A stretch of DNA of 8,220 nt from Bacillota bacterium (GTDB taxonomy: Bacteria; Bacillota_A; Clostridia; Lachnospirales; WQUN01), in contig WQTQ01000112.1 of assembly GCA_009786175.1 (NCBI GenBank), positions 1 through 8,220 of the forward strand, read 5' to 3'. A program made the position numbers and the translations under genes. This document shows positions 1-6,592 of the stretch, in pieces. Position 1 is the first letter of the stretch, and the number at the start of each line of letters is the position of its first letter. A model generated the notes under the pieces. The model was not told where the DNA came from. It was given only the letters and a program-made list of their open reading frames with translations, and made no database searches.

Positions 1-2187
1 TTTTCGTACGTACAGGCGGAAATGATTGCCCGCTTCCGCCGTATGCAGGGGTACAATGTGTTTTACCCCTTCGGCTTCGACGATAACGGGCTGCCAACGG
101 AACGGCTTGTGGAGCGGGACGAGAAAATCCGCGCCCATACGCTGCCCCGCAGCCGGTTTATCGCCAAGTGCCAAAACACCACGGAAAAGTACGAGAATGA
201 ATTTATGACTTTTTGGAAATCCCTCGGTTTTTCCGTAGATTGGGAAACGGAATACCAAACCATCAGCCCACAGGTTCAAAAAATTTCCCAACAGTTATTT
301 TTGGAACTTGTAAAAATGGGCAAAGCGTACTCAAAAGAGTCGCCGGTTTTGTGGTGTACAGAGTGCCAAACGTCCATAGCCCAGGCAGAGGTTGAAACGG
401 CAGACGTGGAAAGCACGTTCAACTACATCCCGTTTTTTGTGGACGGCAAGCCGTTGGAAATTGCTACAACCCGCCCGGAACTGCTTTACGGCTGTGTCTG
501 CTTATTTGTAAACCCGGCGGATGAACGGTACGGGCAGTATGTAGGCAAAACGGCTACCGTTCCCTTGTTCAACTACCAAGTTCCAATTTTAACAGACGAA
601 AAAGTTGCCATGGACAAAGGCACCGGCGTTGTAATGTGCTGCACTTTTGGTGACAGCACAGACGCGGAATGGTGCGCAGAATACAACCTGCCCTACAGAA
701 AAATTATTTTGCCGGGCGGTAAAATTGCCGAAGATGTGCCATTTATAGGCGGGTTGCGGGTTGCCGCCGCCCAAAAGGAGATTATCCTCTTGCTTGGTGA
801 AAACGGTCTGTTATACAAATCCGAAGCAATCACCCACTCTGTAGGCACCCACGAGCGGTGCGGAAAGCCCACAGAAATAATCCCGTCCCGCCAGTGGTAC
901 ATTGATATTTTAAGCGAGCAGCAGCGGTTTTTACAGGCGGCCAACGAAATAAACTGGTACCCCGCCAACATGAAAAACCGCTACACAGCCTGGGTAGAAA
1001 ATTTGAAATGGGATTGGTGCATTTCCCGCCAGCGATATTTTGGCGTGCCATTCCCCGTATGGTACTGCACGGAATGTGAAACCCCTGTTTTTGCGGAAGA
1101 AGCGCAGCTACCCGTCAACCCGCTGGAAACTGCCTACAGCGGTGTCTGCCCATGCGGCGGCGCAAGTTTTACCCCGGAAAACGCGGTTTTCGACACCTGG
1201 GCCACATCCAGCGTTACACCGCAGATAAATGAACGGCTTGGCTTAAAACTTACGCCAATGTCCATGCGTACCCATGCCCACGAAATTATCCGCACCTGGA
1301 CTTTTTACACAATTGTCCGCAGCCTGTACCACACAGGCCAGCTGCCCTGGAAAGACCTGATGATTTGCGGGTTTATCCTGGCAAAAAAGGGCGAAAAAAT
1401 AAGCAAGTCAAAAGCCAACAACGCACTGGACCCAAAAGTGCTTATTGCCACCCACTCCGCCGATGTTCTCCGTTACTGGACGGCAGGCGCGCGTCTTGGT
1501 ACAGACACGTTTTTTTCACCGGACGAACTGTCCATCGCCAAACGGTTTATCACAAAATTGTGGAATGCCTCCAAGTTTGCCATTTCTCATTTGCAAGACT
1601 TAAATTTGTCTGCCACGCCAAAACTGATGCCCGTAGATGAATGGATTATCCAGAGGGTAAACGAAGCGGCGGCCAACGCGGCTCAACTGTTGATGGAATA
1701 CGAGATAGGCTCTGCCCGGCACGAAATTGACGAATTTTTCTGGAAAGATTTTTGCGATAATTATATCGAAATTGTAAAAGAGCGGTTGTACCGTCCGGAT
1801 ATTCACGGCGCAGAAGAGCGGAAAAGCGGCCAGTACGCGCTTTACTACACGCTGCTTAATGTGCTGAAACTGTACGCCCCTTACGTACCCCACATTACCG
1901 AGTGCATTTATCAAAGCTTCTTCCGGAAATTTGAACCGGAAAAATCCATTCACCTTACCCTGTGGGCAAAACCTTTTTGTATAAACGTGAAAATAATCAA
2001 GTTTGGGCAGGCGTTAAAAGATGCGATTTTCGAGATGCGCAAGTATAAATCCGAACGGAACTTGTCCATGGCAACGGAAATGGAAGTGGTAGAAATTTGC
2101 GCATCGGAACGTTTTGCAGAGTGGTTTAAGCAAACGGGAAAAGACATATTGGCCTGTTCCAGGGCAAAGCGAGTGGAATGGAAATAA
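1..2187 (+). CDS. valS: Valyl-tRNA synthetase, 5'-truncated by the window edge
   Basis: Charges tRNA-Val with valine in the cytoplasm; a class Ia synthetase with an editing domain. The frame is open from base 1, so the 728 visible residues are the protein minus roughly the first 50. The first residues (FSYVQAEMIARFRRMQGYNV) are what normally follows the HIGH motif, which lies just outside the window. Visible landmarks, counted from base 1: DDNGLPTER near residue 28, a Cys pair in WCTEC (118-122), the CP1 editing-domain signature ATTRPE (155-160), KWDWCISRQRYFGVPFPVWYC near 335-356, further zinc-ribbon cysteines C356, C359, C383 and C385, and the KMSKS loop as KISKS (466-470). An anticodon-binding helical domain follows. 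There is no C-terminal coiled coil, so this is the shorter ValS type. The Met-to-Ile change in KMSKS is conservative. No convincing terminator follows the stop, so read-through into the next gene is likely. Confidence 0.96.
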   Translation, partial: FSYVQAEMIARFRRMQGYNVFYPFGFDDNGLPTERLVERDEKIRAHTLPRSRFIAKCQNTTEKYENEFMTFWKSLGFSVDWETEYQTISPQVQKISQQLFLELVKMGKAYSKESPVLWCTECQTSIAQAEVETADVESTFNYIPFFVDGKPLEIATTRPELLYGCVCLFVNPADERYGQYVGKTATVPLFNYQVPILTDEKVAMDKGTGVVMCCTFGDSTDAEWCAEYNLPYRKIILPGGKIAEDVPFIGGLRVAAAQKEIILLLGENGLLYKSEAITHSVGTHERCGKPTEIIPSRQWYIDILSEQQRFLQAANEINWYPANMKNRYTAWVENLKWDWCISRQRYFGVPFPVWYCTECETPVFAEEAQLPVNPLETAYSGVCPCGGASFTPENAVFDTWATSSVTPQINERLGLKLTPMSMRTHAHEIIRTWTFYTIVRSLYHTGQLPWKDLMICGFILAKKGEKISKSKANNALDPKVLIATHSADVLRYWTAGARLGTDTFFSPDELSIAKRFITKLWNASKFAISHLQDLNLSATPKLMPVDEWIIQRVNEAAANAAQLLMEYEIGSARHEIDEFFWKDFCDNYIEIVKERLYRPDIHGAEERKSGQYALYYTLLNVLKLYAPYVPHITECIYQSFFRKFEPEKSIHLTLWAKPFCINVKIIKFGQALKDAIFEMRKYKSERNLSMATEMEVVEICASERFAEWFKQTGKDILACSRAKRVEWK

Positions 2188-2216
2188 ACCCGTTTTGCGA
2201 GCGCAAGCGAAGCAAT

Positions 2217-2245
2217 CCAGTGACTTAGGGAGAAACACGTATAAT
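2217..2245 (+). promoter_or_regulatory. Possible promoter for the M23 gene
   Basis: A perfect TATAAT lies at 2240-2245, between valS and the M23 gene. No good -35 hexamer is present at the right distance (ccagtg at 2217-2222 is poor), so this would be a weak promoter or one needing an activator or another sigma factor. A start about 7 bases past the -10 would fall inside the left arm of the adjacent hairpin (2247-2290). Confidence 0.4.
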
Positions 2246-2246
2246 G

Positions 2247-2290
2247 CCCCCGGTGTCTGCATAAACATGAATACCACGCAGCACCGGGGG
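2247..2290 (+). promoter_or_regulatory. Hairpin masking the ribosome binding site of the M23 gene
   Basis: The arms cccccggtg (2247-2255) and caccggggg (2282-2290) are perfectly complementary. Beyond a one-base bulge, ctgc (2257-2260) pairs with gcag (2278-2281), giving 13 bp around a 17-base loop. The right arm ends 4 bases before the ATG at 2295 and contains the only purine-rich SD candidate (GGGGG, 2286-2290). No T-run follows, so it is not a normal terminator. It is more likely to control translation of the downstream gene. Confidence 0.6.
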
Positions 2291-2294
2291 TTAT

Positions 2295-3260
2295 ATGAGA
2301 AGCCGTGAAATAAAACGCAGACAAGGCATAAGGCGCAGGGGCCGCCGCCTATATAATTTCATACGAATTTTACCGGAACTTGGAATGCTTATAATTAACG
2401 CGCACAAAACCATCAAGGGCTTTAAAGAGCTTTTTTTCCGTATTTGCGTATTCGCCACTATTCTTCTGGCAATGACCATACTGTGGCGGGTTGCACGACC
2501 GGGTGCCAACCTGCGGGTAAGCCCCGACACAGTGGCGGCGTTTCGCGTACCTCACAGGGCAATCGGAATGCTGGCAGATTATGCCCACGCCCACGATATT
2601 TCTTTTCCGGAACTGTTTGCCCTATTCAATGCCGAGAATAATTTTTTCCCGGAGAAGACCGTCGCATATGACTTAACCGGCCTGGAGCGAATATACGTAG
2701 CCAATTTTGACCGCCTTTGGCGGCGGTACAACAACCGCAGCATTGCCCCATATGTAGACATGTTTTGTAATTTATTCAGTGAAATTGAAGCATTTCCAAT
2801 CCCAAGCGGATGGTACCAGCACGACCCGTCCGTTATGTTCGGCAATTCTTGGGGGGTAGAGCATAATTTCCAAGGGAAACCAATGCACATGGGCACCGCC
2901 ATAATAGACCGGGAAAATATCCGGGGCCGCGTACCCATTGTAAGCATGACAGCCGGAACCGTAACTAACGCGGGGTGGAATAATCAACTCGGATACTTTG
3001 TGATAATTACCACACAGAATGACACTCATTATTTGTATGCCCATTTGGACAGCATTGCGGCAGGCCTTGCAGCCGGGCAAATCATAACCGCCGGACAGCC
3101 GATAGGGCGGATGGGAAACAGCGGCGGCGGACGCAACAGCCGAAGCTTCCCTGTACACTTACATTTGGCAATTTCTCCAAATGTAAGCTTTACACGCGGA
3201 CAATTTTGGATAAACCCCTATCCTTTGCTAAGATACCTTGAAAACAGACACAATCTTTGA
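2295..3260 (+). CDS. Membrane-anchored M23/LytM-domain protein with altered zinc site
   Basis: 321 residues. A very basic cytoplasmic N-terminus (about 1-45) leads into one membrane helix (about 46-66), so the rest should be extracytoplasmic. The C-terminal LytM/M23 domain (about 180-310) is a zinc endopeptidase fold that in active members cleaves peptidoglycan cross-bridges. Visible active-site elements are H198 in MHMGT, H250 in YAHLD, and H288 and H290 in HLH. The family's second zinc ligand, Asp four residues after the first His (HxxxD), is Ala202 here (GCC at 2898-2900); Asp205 is nearby but out of register. Loss of that ligand suggests weak or no peptidase activity, as in degenerate LytM regulators such as EnvC. 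The amidase gene starts 30 bp downstream, which fits a cell-wall operon. The ATG at 2295 is the only sensible start; its weak SD lies in a hairpin. SpoIIQ-like or division roles are possible but not shown. Confidence 0.88.
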   Translation: MRSREIKRRQGIRRRGRRLYNFIRILPELGMLIINAHKTIKGFKELFFRICVFATILLAMTILWRVARPGANLRVSPDTVAAFRVPHRAIGMLADYAHAHDISFPELFALFNAENNFFPEKTVAYDLTGLERIYVANFDRLWRRYNNRSIAPYVDMFCNLFSEIEAFPIPSGWYQHDPSVMFGNSWGVEHNFQGKPMHMGTAIIDRENIRGRVPIVSMTAGTVTNAGWNNQLGYFVIITTQNDTHYLYAHLDSIAAGLAAGQIITAGQPIGRMGNSGGGRNSRSFPVHLHLAISPNVSFTRGQFWINPYPLLRYLENRHNL

Positions 3261-3266
3261 TATTAT
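3238..3266 (+). promoter_or_regulatory. Possible internal promoter for the amidase gene
   Basis: TTGAAA (3238-3243) and TATTAT (3261-3266) are separated by exactly 17 bp, each one mismatch from the sigma-A consensus. The -35 lies in the last codons of the M23 gene. The predicted start falls just before the amidase ribosome binding site, giving a very short leader. It would let the amidase be made without its M23 neighbour. The AT-rich context makes chance matches possible. Confidence 0.4.
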
Positions 3267-3290
3267 AATCTGCAGAGGAGCGATACAAAG

Positions 3291-4382
3291 ATGACAGAGT
3301 ACAATAAGACAAAACAAGAACTAAATTTACATAAAGTCACCACCATTCTAACCATTGCTTGCATTGTACTGGTTTTTTGCGCAACCGGGCTTAATCTTTA
3401 TGCAGGCTATTTACGGCACAGCCAAACCGGAACGACAGCTGTCGCCGTTATTAGTTTTACGCAAGACGGCCAGCCTCTTTCGCAGTATTATGTTTCTACC
3501 GAAGCCCTTTTTGTTACACATACCCCCGTCCGCCCAATAATTGCGCTGTGCGGTTATTCCGGTATTTTTTACGACCCCATAACCGACATAATTACACTAC
3601 CTTACGGTGTTACCGTTGCGTCTACATGGCACAACTCTGCTTATTACATACATGAAATTACCCTGGAAGGCGTACACTTACTAAGACGTAACCGCTTATT
3701 TTGGGCTTACAGCGATTTATTAATAAATATACGTCAAGAAGGCGACACTTTAAATATCCGCACTCAGGACAGTGCCGCCTTAAGATATTGCACAGAAGGC
3801 GGCTACATTCAATTTGTAAACCTGCGTGACATTTACCATACAATAGTAGTAATAGACCCGGGCCACGGCGGTTTAGACACGGGCGCAGACAATGTACTTG
3901 GCCGAAACGCCCCAAAAGAATCTGAAGTTGTTTTGGCAATTTCCCAAAAACTACTGGATATTTTTGACGAACCGGGCATACTTTTAGTCCCTACCCGTAC
4001 CGAAGACGTAAGCGTAAACAACGGCGACAGATACAGTCTTGCAAACAGGATTGGCGATTATTTTGTATCCATACATGCCAACGCCTGCGACATAAGCCGC
4101 AGCTCCGGCGGTACACTTACACTTTATGGACAAGCTCCGGGCAGTGCAGAGTTGGCTTACGCTTTCCAATCTGCCCTGGTTAATGCCCTTGGAAGCCGCG
4201 ACCGCGGCACAGAATTTTCTACGGGCTTCCGTATTTTAAACGGCTCTAACGTACCCGTCGTGCTGCTGGAACTGCTGTTTTTGTCCAACCCAACAGAAGC
4301 GGAACGCCTGGGCGACTCGCACACGCAAATGCTTATAGCCCGTACAATAGCAGACGTAATTAAAGGCCTGGGGGAAAACTAA
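3291..4382 (+). CDS. Membrane-anchored N-acetylmuramoyl-L-alanine amidase (Amidase_3)
   Basis: 363 residues. Cleaves the bond between N-acetylmuramic acid and the stem peptide's L-alanine in peptidoglycan, outside the membrane. A short cytoplasmic N-terminus is followed by one membrane helix (about 16-40). A region of about 135 residues without a recognised domain (45-180) precedes the catalytic Amidase_3 domain (183-360). The zinc and catalytic residues are all present: H192 in DPGHGG, E210 in KESEVVLAI, H262 in SIHAN and E327 in VVLLELLFLSN. The enzyme should therefore be active. The start at 3291 is supported by GAGGAG at 3275-3280, 10 bases upstream. The gene follows the M23 gene by 30 bp; the M23 partner with a damaged zinc site may act as its activator, as EnvC does for AmiA/AmiB (inference). 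A CwlD-like sporulation role cannot be told apart from a vegetative one here. Confidence 0.93.
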   Translation: MTEYNKTKQELNLHKVTTILTIACIVLVFCATGLNLYAGYLRHSQTGTTAVAVISFTQDGQPLSQYYVSTEALFVTHTPVRPIIALCGYSGIFYDPITDIITLPYGVTVASTWHNSAYYIHEITLEGVHLLRRNRLFWAYSDLLINIRQEGDTLNIRTQDSAALRYCTEGGYIQFVNLRDIYHTIVVIDPGHGGLDTGADNVLGRNAPKESEVVLAISQKLLDIFDEPGILLVPTRTEDVSVNNGDRYSLANRIGDYFVSIHANACDISRSSGGTLTLYGQAPGSAELAYAFQSALVNALGSRDRGTEFSTGFRILNGSNVPVVLLELLFLSNPTEAERLGDSHTQMLIARTIADVIKGLGEN

Positions 4383-4391
4383 AAAAATTTT

Positions 4392-4420
4392 TCAAGAAAT
4401 CTATTACAGCTATGTATAAT
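4392..4420 (+). promoter_or_regulatory. Possible promoter for the Asn-rich small protein gene
   Basis: A perfect TATAAT is at 4415-4420. Only a weak -35 (tcaaga, 4392-4397) sits 17 bp upstream. There is no terminator between the amidase stop and this point, so read-through can also supply transcript. A short hairpin (4475-4493, ccgc/gcgg core) lies in the leader just before the ribosome binding site. Confidence 0.4.
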
Positions 4421-4514
4421 TATCTCATTTTAACCCCATACTATGACCGTAAATAACATCTACGATGTACTTACCAACGCCGCTTTGCGGTTGCGGAAGG
4501 GAGGTCAGAACAGT

Positions 4515-4667
4515 ATGGAAAACAATAAAAAGAACACTACAAATACAAACACAAAATCTAACAGAACCGAATTTGCCGACGACTTTACAGACTGCAACAA
4601 CACCAGCAATAACACAAACAACACAAACAACAACACAAACCAGAAAAGCAATAAGAACAATAGGTAG
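4515..4667 (+). CDS. Asn/Thr-rich small hypothetical protein
   Basis: 50 residues, 19 of them Asn, with many Thr and Lys and no membrane segment or signal peptide. A central less repetitive patch reads TEFADDFTDC (residues 18-27) and includes the only Cys. The start at 4515 is chosen because GGGAGG (4499-4504) lies 10 bases upstream. An in-frame ATG at 4443 would add 24 residues but has no SD. A strong terminator follows 9 bases after the stop, so the gene is a defined transcription unit end. The composition and the TEFA motif recall Asn/Gln-rich small spore proteins of the gamma-SASP kind, whose repeats contain TEFASE. That is a weak resemblance, and the function is unknown. Confidence 0.7.
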   Translation: MENNKKNTTNTNTKSNRTEFADDFTDCNNTSNNTNNTNNNTNQKSNKNNR

Positions 4668-4676
4668 TGACAGGAA

Positions 4677-4719
4677 AAAAACTCAGCTGGCTCGATTTTC
4701 GAGTCAACTGAGTTTTTTT
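4677..4719 (+). terminator. Intrinsic terminator after the small Asn-rich gene
   Basis: Left arm 4677-4695 and right arm 4699-4717 pair over 19 positions, with one C-A mismatch and one G-U pair, around a 3-base loop of T. The right arm runs into a T-tract (4713-4719). The A-run preceding the left arm pairs with part of the T-tract, so it may also act weakly in the opposite direction. It ends the + strand block. Confidence 0.93.
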
Positions 4720-4792
4720 ATTTTTCACCAGAATACTACCGGGTCATAGTTAGAGCAATAACTTCATTCTCATATTAAGCCCTCTTTTAAAT

Positions 4793-4840
4793 AAAAAACT
4801 ACAAACTCCTGCTTGCTGTGTTTTGTAAGCAGGAGTTTGT
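4793..4840 (-). terminator. Intrinsic terminator of the serine protease gene (minus strand)
   Basis: A perfect 14-bp inverted repeat, acaaactcctgctt (4801-4814) and aagcaggagtttgt (4827-4840), has a 12-base loop. Read on the minus strand it is followed after two bases by six T (4798-4793). It lies about 130 bases past the stop of the minus-strand gene that ends at 4973, and faces the + strand terminator at 4677-4719. It marks the convergent boundary between the two blocks. Confidence 0.88.
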
Positions 4841-4841
4841 G

Positions 4842-4896
4842 ACAAGTTAAAACATTCAGCGTCAGCCTTAGATAATAGAGTTAAGATTTAACTTGT
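4842..4896. repeat. 10-bp inverted repeat in the protease 3' untranslated region
   Basis: acaagttaaa (4842-4851) and tttaacttgt (4887-4896) are perfectly complementary across a 35-base spacer. It lies between the protease stop and its terminator, so it would be in the 3' untranslated part of that mRNA. It is AT-rich and could be chance. Apart from this and the two terminators, 4668-4972 shows no gene. Confidence 0.35.
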
Positions 4897-4972
4897 TGAC
4901 CGATATGCGAAACATTGATGGAACTGCTTAATTTTGCATGAAGTCATAACAAAATGTGTTAAAAGAATCACT

Positions 4973-6271
4973 TTATTGTTCTGTTTTGTATTTGTAATAA
5001 TACCAAAAATCGCAATTTTGATATTCGGATAACGGTATACTAAAACCCCCAATGCCAATGTTGATATATGAACCTACGAAGGAAATAAATGCATAAGTTG
5101 CATTCCCACCAAATAAGGTTCCTACTACGTTGGTGCCATGGATTACAGCGGAACCGCTATCGCCAGATTGAGCACTTGCTCTTACCAGAATTACATTATG
5201 GAAAATAGTCCCATTAACTATTACATCTCTAGATGATGCAACTACCGAAGAGTCTTCCAATAAATGCATAGGGGTACGGCCCGATATAATACTTACGCGT
5301 TGACCTATACCAGGACGAGGGGCATTGAAATTAGTTATGTTGCGACCAGGATTATGAAGGCTTGGTATCTCAGGAGATATATTTATTGTACTTAACCATA
5401 CATAACTCACATCTGCACCTGTATGCCTATTATATACTCGGTTCGCTACATAGCCTATTCTTTGGCCTGTAAACACTCTATAAACAGCAGCATCAATAGG
5501 GATAAATCCATGATTTGTGGTAAAAACTGTTCGCCCCATTGCATTTCTTGGATGTCCTAATGTAGCTGGTGCAGCATATTGCCTGTTGTCTACTCTCCAA
5601 GTGATATTTAACATGCTACCCATTTGTATTCTACTTACATTAAATGGTTCGATGTCAATGCATGTATATTTATCATCAATATCATCCAAATATGTTACAA
5701 TTATCTCTGGCCCACTCCAAAAAGTATCATGAGGAATGCTGGGGCCTATTCTCAACATACCTTTAGGTATTCCAACAAAATACAAAATAACATCTACAAG
5801 CGGTAAAAACTCATCACATGAGAACCACACTTGAAAATATGGTAAACAGGGAGTCGGTCCGCCCCACATTACTAATGCAGGCTCCGGTTCAAATCCTCTA
5901 TCGCGGGCTTGTATTGCCAGTGTGTCGTTTATAAGACATACGACTTCTCGCAACAATGCAAACCTTGCATCAAAACCTGCTTCCAGCGCATCATGGTAAG
6001 TAATTTGTCGGGGAGTTCTTGAAAATAAAATAGCGTCATAGTACCCTTCATTTACAAAAATTGCATTATAAAATCCCGGGTGCAAGTGCAAATTTTCTGG
6101 TAGCCTAGAATCCGCTCCCAGCGGGTTAGCTGCATCTCTCTGCATAATCAAATCCTGCACAATGGATATTAGTTCATCAATATCCCTATCTGCATCCGAT
6201 GCAAAAACAAGCGTTGACATTCCAAATAACAAACAAACTACAAAAAATAAACTTATAGTTGCTTTATACAT
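4973..6271 (-). CDS. Secreted trypsin-like (S1-fold) serine protease
   Basis: 432 residues from the ATG at 6271. Residues 1-24 form a signal peptide (short basic start, hydrophobic core, cleavage after VFA), so the protein is exported. The N-terminal half (about 25-215) has no domain I recognise and may be a pro-region. The C-terminal part shows a chymotrypsin-fold triad: H254 in FTTNHGF, D287 in GADVSYVWL, and S372 in QSGDSGSAV, the GDSG nucleophile motif. This predicts hydrolysis of extracellular or wall proteins or peptides. The ATG at 6271 has AGGAGG 8 bases upstream; an in-frame TTG at 6277 is only 2 bases from that SD and is rejected. The gene stands alone, with its own promoter (6383-6411) and terminator (4793-4840). 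Its target is unknown. Processing of the small secreted peptide encoded at 6787-6957 is possible, but rests on proximity alone. Confidence 0.8.
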   Translation of the reverse strand: MYKATISLFFVVCLLFGMSTLVFASDADRDIDELISIVQDLIMQRDAANPLGADSRLPENLHLHPGFYNAIFVNEGYYDAILFSRTPRQITYHDALEAGFDARFALLREVVCLINDTLAIQARDRGFEPEPALVMWGGPTPCLPYFQVWFSCDEFLPLVDVILYFVGIPKGMLRIGPSIPHDTFWSGPEIIVTYLDDIDDKYTCIDIEPFNVSRIQMGSMLNITWRVDNRQYAAPATLGHPRNAMGRTVFTTNHGFIPIDAAVYRVFTGQRIGYVANRVYNRHTGADVSYVWLSTINISPEIPSLHNPGRNITNFNAPRPGIGQRVSIISGRTPMHLLEDSSVVASSRDVIVNGTIFHNVILVRASAQSGDSGSAVIHGTNVVGTLFGGNATYAFISFVGSYINIGIGGFSIPLSEYQNCDFWYYYKYKTEQ

Positions 6272-6279
6272 ATACAATT

Positions 6280-6285
6280 CCTCCT
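6280..6285 (-). promoter_or_regulatory. Ribosome binding site deciding the protease start
   Basis: AGGAGG read on the minus strand lies 8 bases before the ATG at 6271. This distance favours ATG over the TTG at 6277. Confidence 0.85.
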
Positions 6286-6302
6286 AATTTGTGTGTTTTT
6301 GC

Positions 6303-6331
6303 AAGTTGAATATCAAAATAGATTGCAACTT
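6303..6331. repeat. Imperfect inverted repeat in the protease leader
   Basis: aagttgaat (6303-6311) pairs with attgcaactt (6322-6331) apart from one bulged base, around a 10-base spacer. It lies in the 5' untranslated region of the protease mRNA, upstream of its ribosome binding site, and could fold into a weak leader hairpin. Confidence 0.35.
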
Positions 6332-6348
6332 ACAAAATATGATGTAGC

Positions 6349-6379
6349 AGCATCTTCTCATTTCCACAAACAAGATGCT
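6349..6379. repeat. Inverted repeat at the protease transcription start
   Basis: agcatctt (6349-6356) and aagatgct (6372-6379) are perfectly complementary with a 15-base spacer. The right arm covers the predicted start point near 6376, so this could be an operator or a hairpin at the 5' end of the mRNA. Confidence 0.4.
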
Positions 6380-6382
6380 TCA

Positions 6383-6411
6383 ATCATACCTTTCGCAAAC
6401 AACACTGTCAA
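6383..6411 (-). promoter_or_regulatory. Strong sigma-A type promoter of the protease gene
   Basis: On the minus strand TTGACA (6411-6406) is a perfect -35. After exactly 17 bp comes TATGAT (6388-6383), one mismatch from the -10 consensus. The start would be near 6376, giving a leader of about 105 bases before the ATG at 6271. Confidence 0.75.
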
Positions 6412-6459
6412 TGAAATTTACGCAAAATAATGAAATTCATGGAAGCATGTAAAGGTATG
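6385..6459. repeat. Paired inverted motifs flanking the protease promoter
   Basis: aaaggtatg occurs on the minus strand over the -10 box (6393-6385) and on the + strand at 6451-6459. The neighbouring motif gaagcat also occurs on both strands (minus 6381-6375, plus 6442-6448). The two motifs sit in a different order on each side, so they do not form one long hairpin; paired protein binding sites fit better. Confidence 0.3.
6411..6437. repeat. Direct repeat just upstream of the protease -35
   Basis: atgaaatt occurs at 6411-6418 and 6430-6437, a 19-base period or close to two helical turns. It abuts the -35 box (6406-6411), the normal position for activator sites. The AT-rich sequence makes chance possible. 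Confidence 0.3.
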
Positions 6460-6497
6460 TTTTATCAGCCACCAAAACAACAAACCCCTGCAACGCA

Positions 6498-6592
6498 GCT
6501 ATATTCACCGCTTACCGCCTTCCCCTGCCTATTTACAAGCGCAAGTTGCTTTGTTTAGCTGAATATAGCGTAAAGCAAAAATTTGCTTGCGC
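6498..6592. repeat. Structured intergenic element with competing hairpins
   Basis: gctatattca (6498-6507) is perfectly complementary to tgaatatagc (6560-6569). A second structure uses gcgcaag (6539-6545) with cttgcgc (6586-6592) and, inside it, ttgcttt (6546-6552) with aaagcaa (6572-6578). The 3' arm of the first pair lies in the loop of the second, so the two interleave in a pseudoknot-like or mutually exclusive way. No coding frame is convincing here. It may be an untranslated RNA or the remains of a small mobile element. Confidence 0.4.

Noticed and set aside
1600..1953. Long open frame antisense to valS
   Set aside because: It is the shadow of a well-conserved synthetase, with no SD and no recognisable protein.
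2197..2216. Short inverted motif after valS (ttgcg ... cgaagcaa) as a repeat element
   Set aside because: Too short and imperfect to separate from chance.
2241..2294. GC-rich hairpin after valS as its intrinsic terminator
   Set aside because: No T-run follows the right arm; the sequence passes straight into the start codon of the next gene.
4443..4514. Upstream in-frame ATG extending the Asn-rich protein by 24 residues
   Set aside because: No ribosome binding site in front of it, while GGGAGG sits correctly for the ATG at 4515.
5517..5806. Open frames on the + strand inside the protease gene
   Set aside because: They are antisense to a gene with a clear signal peptide and catalytic triad, and no supporting SD or family resemblance was seen.
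6272..6277. TTG start for the serine protease
   Set aside because: It would lie only 2 bases from the AGGAGG; the ATG at 6271 has an 8-base gap.
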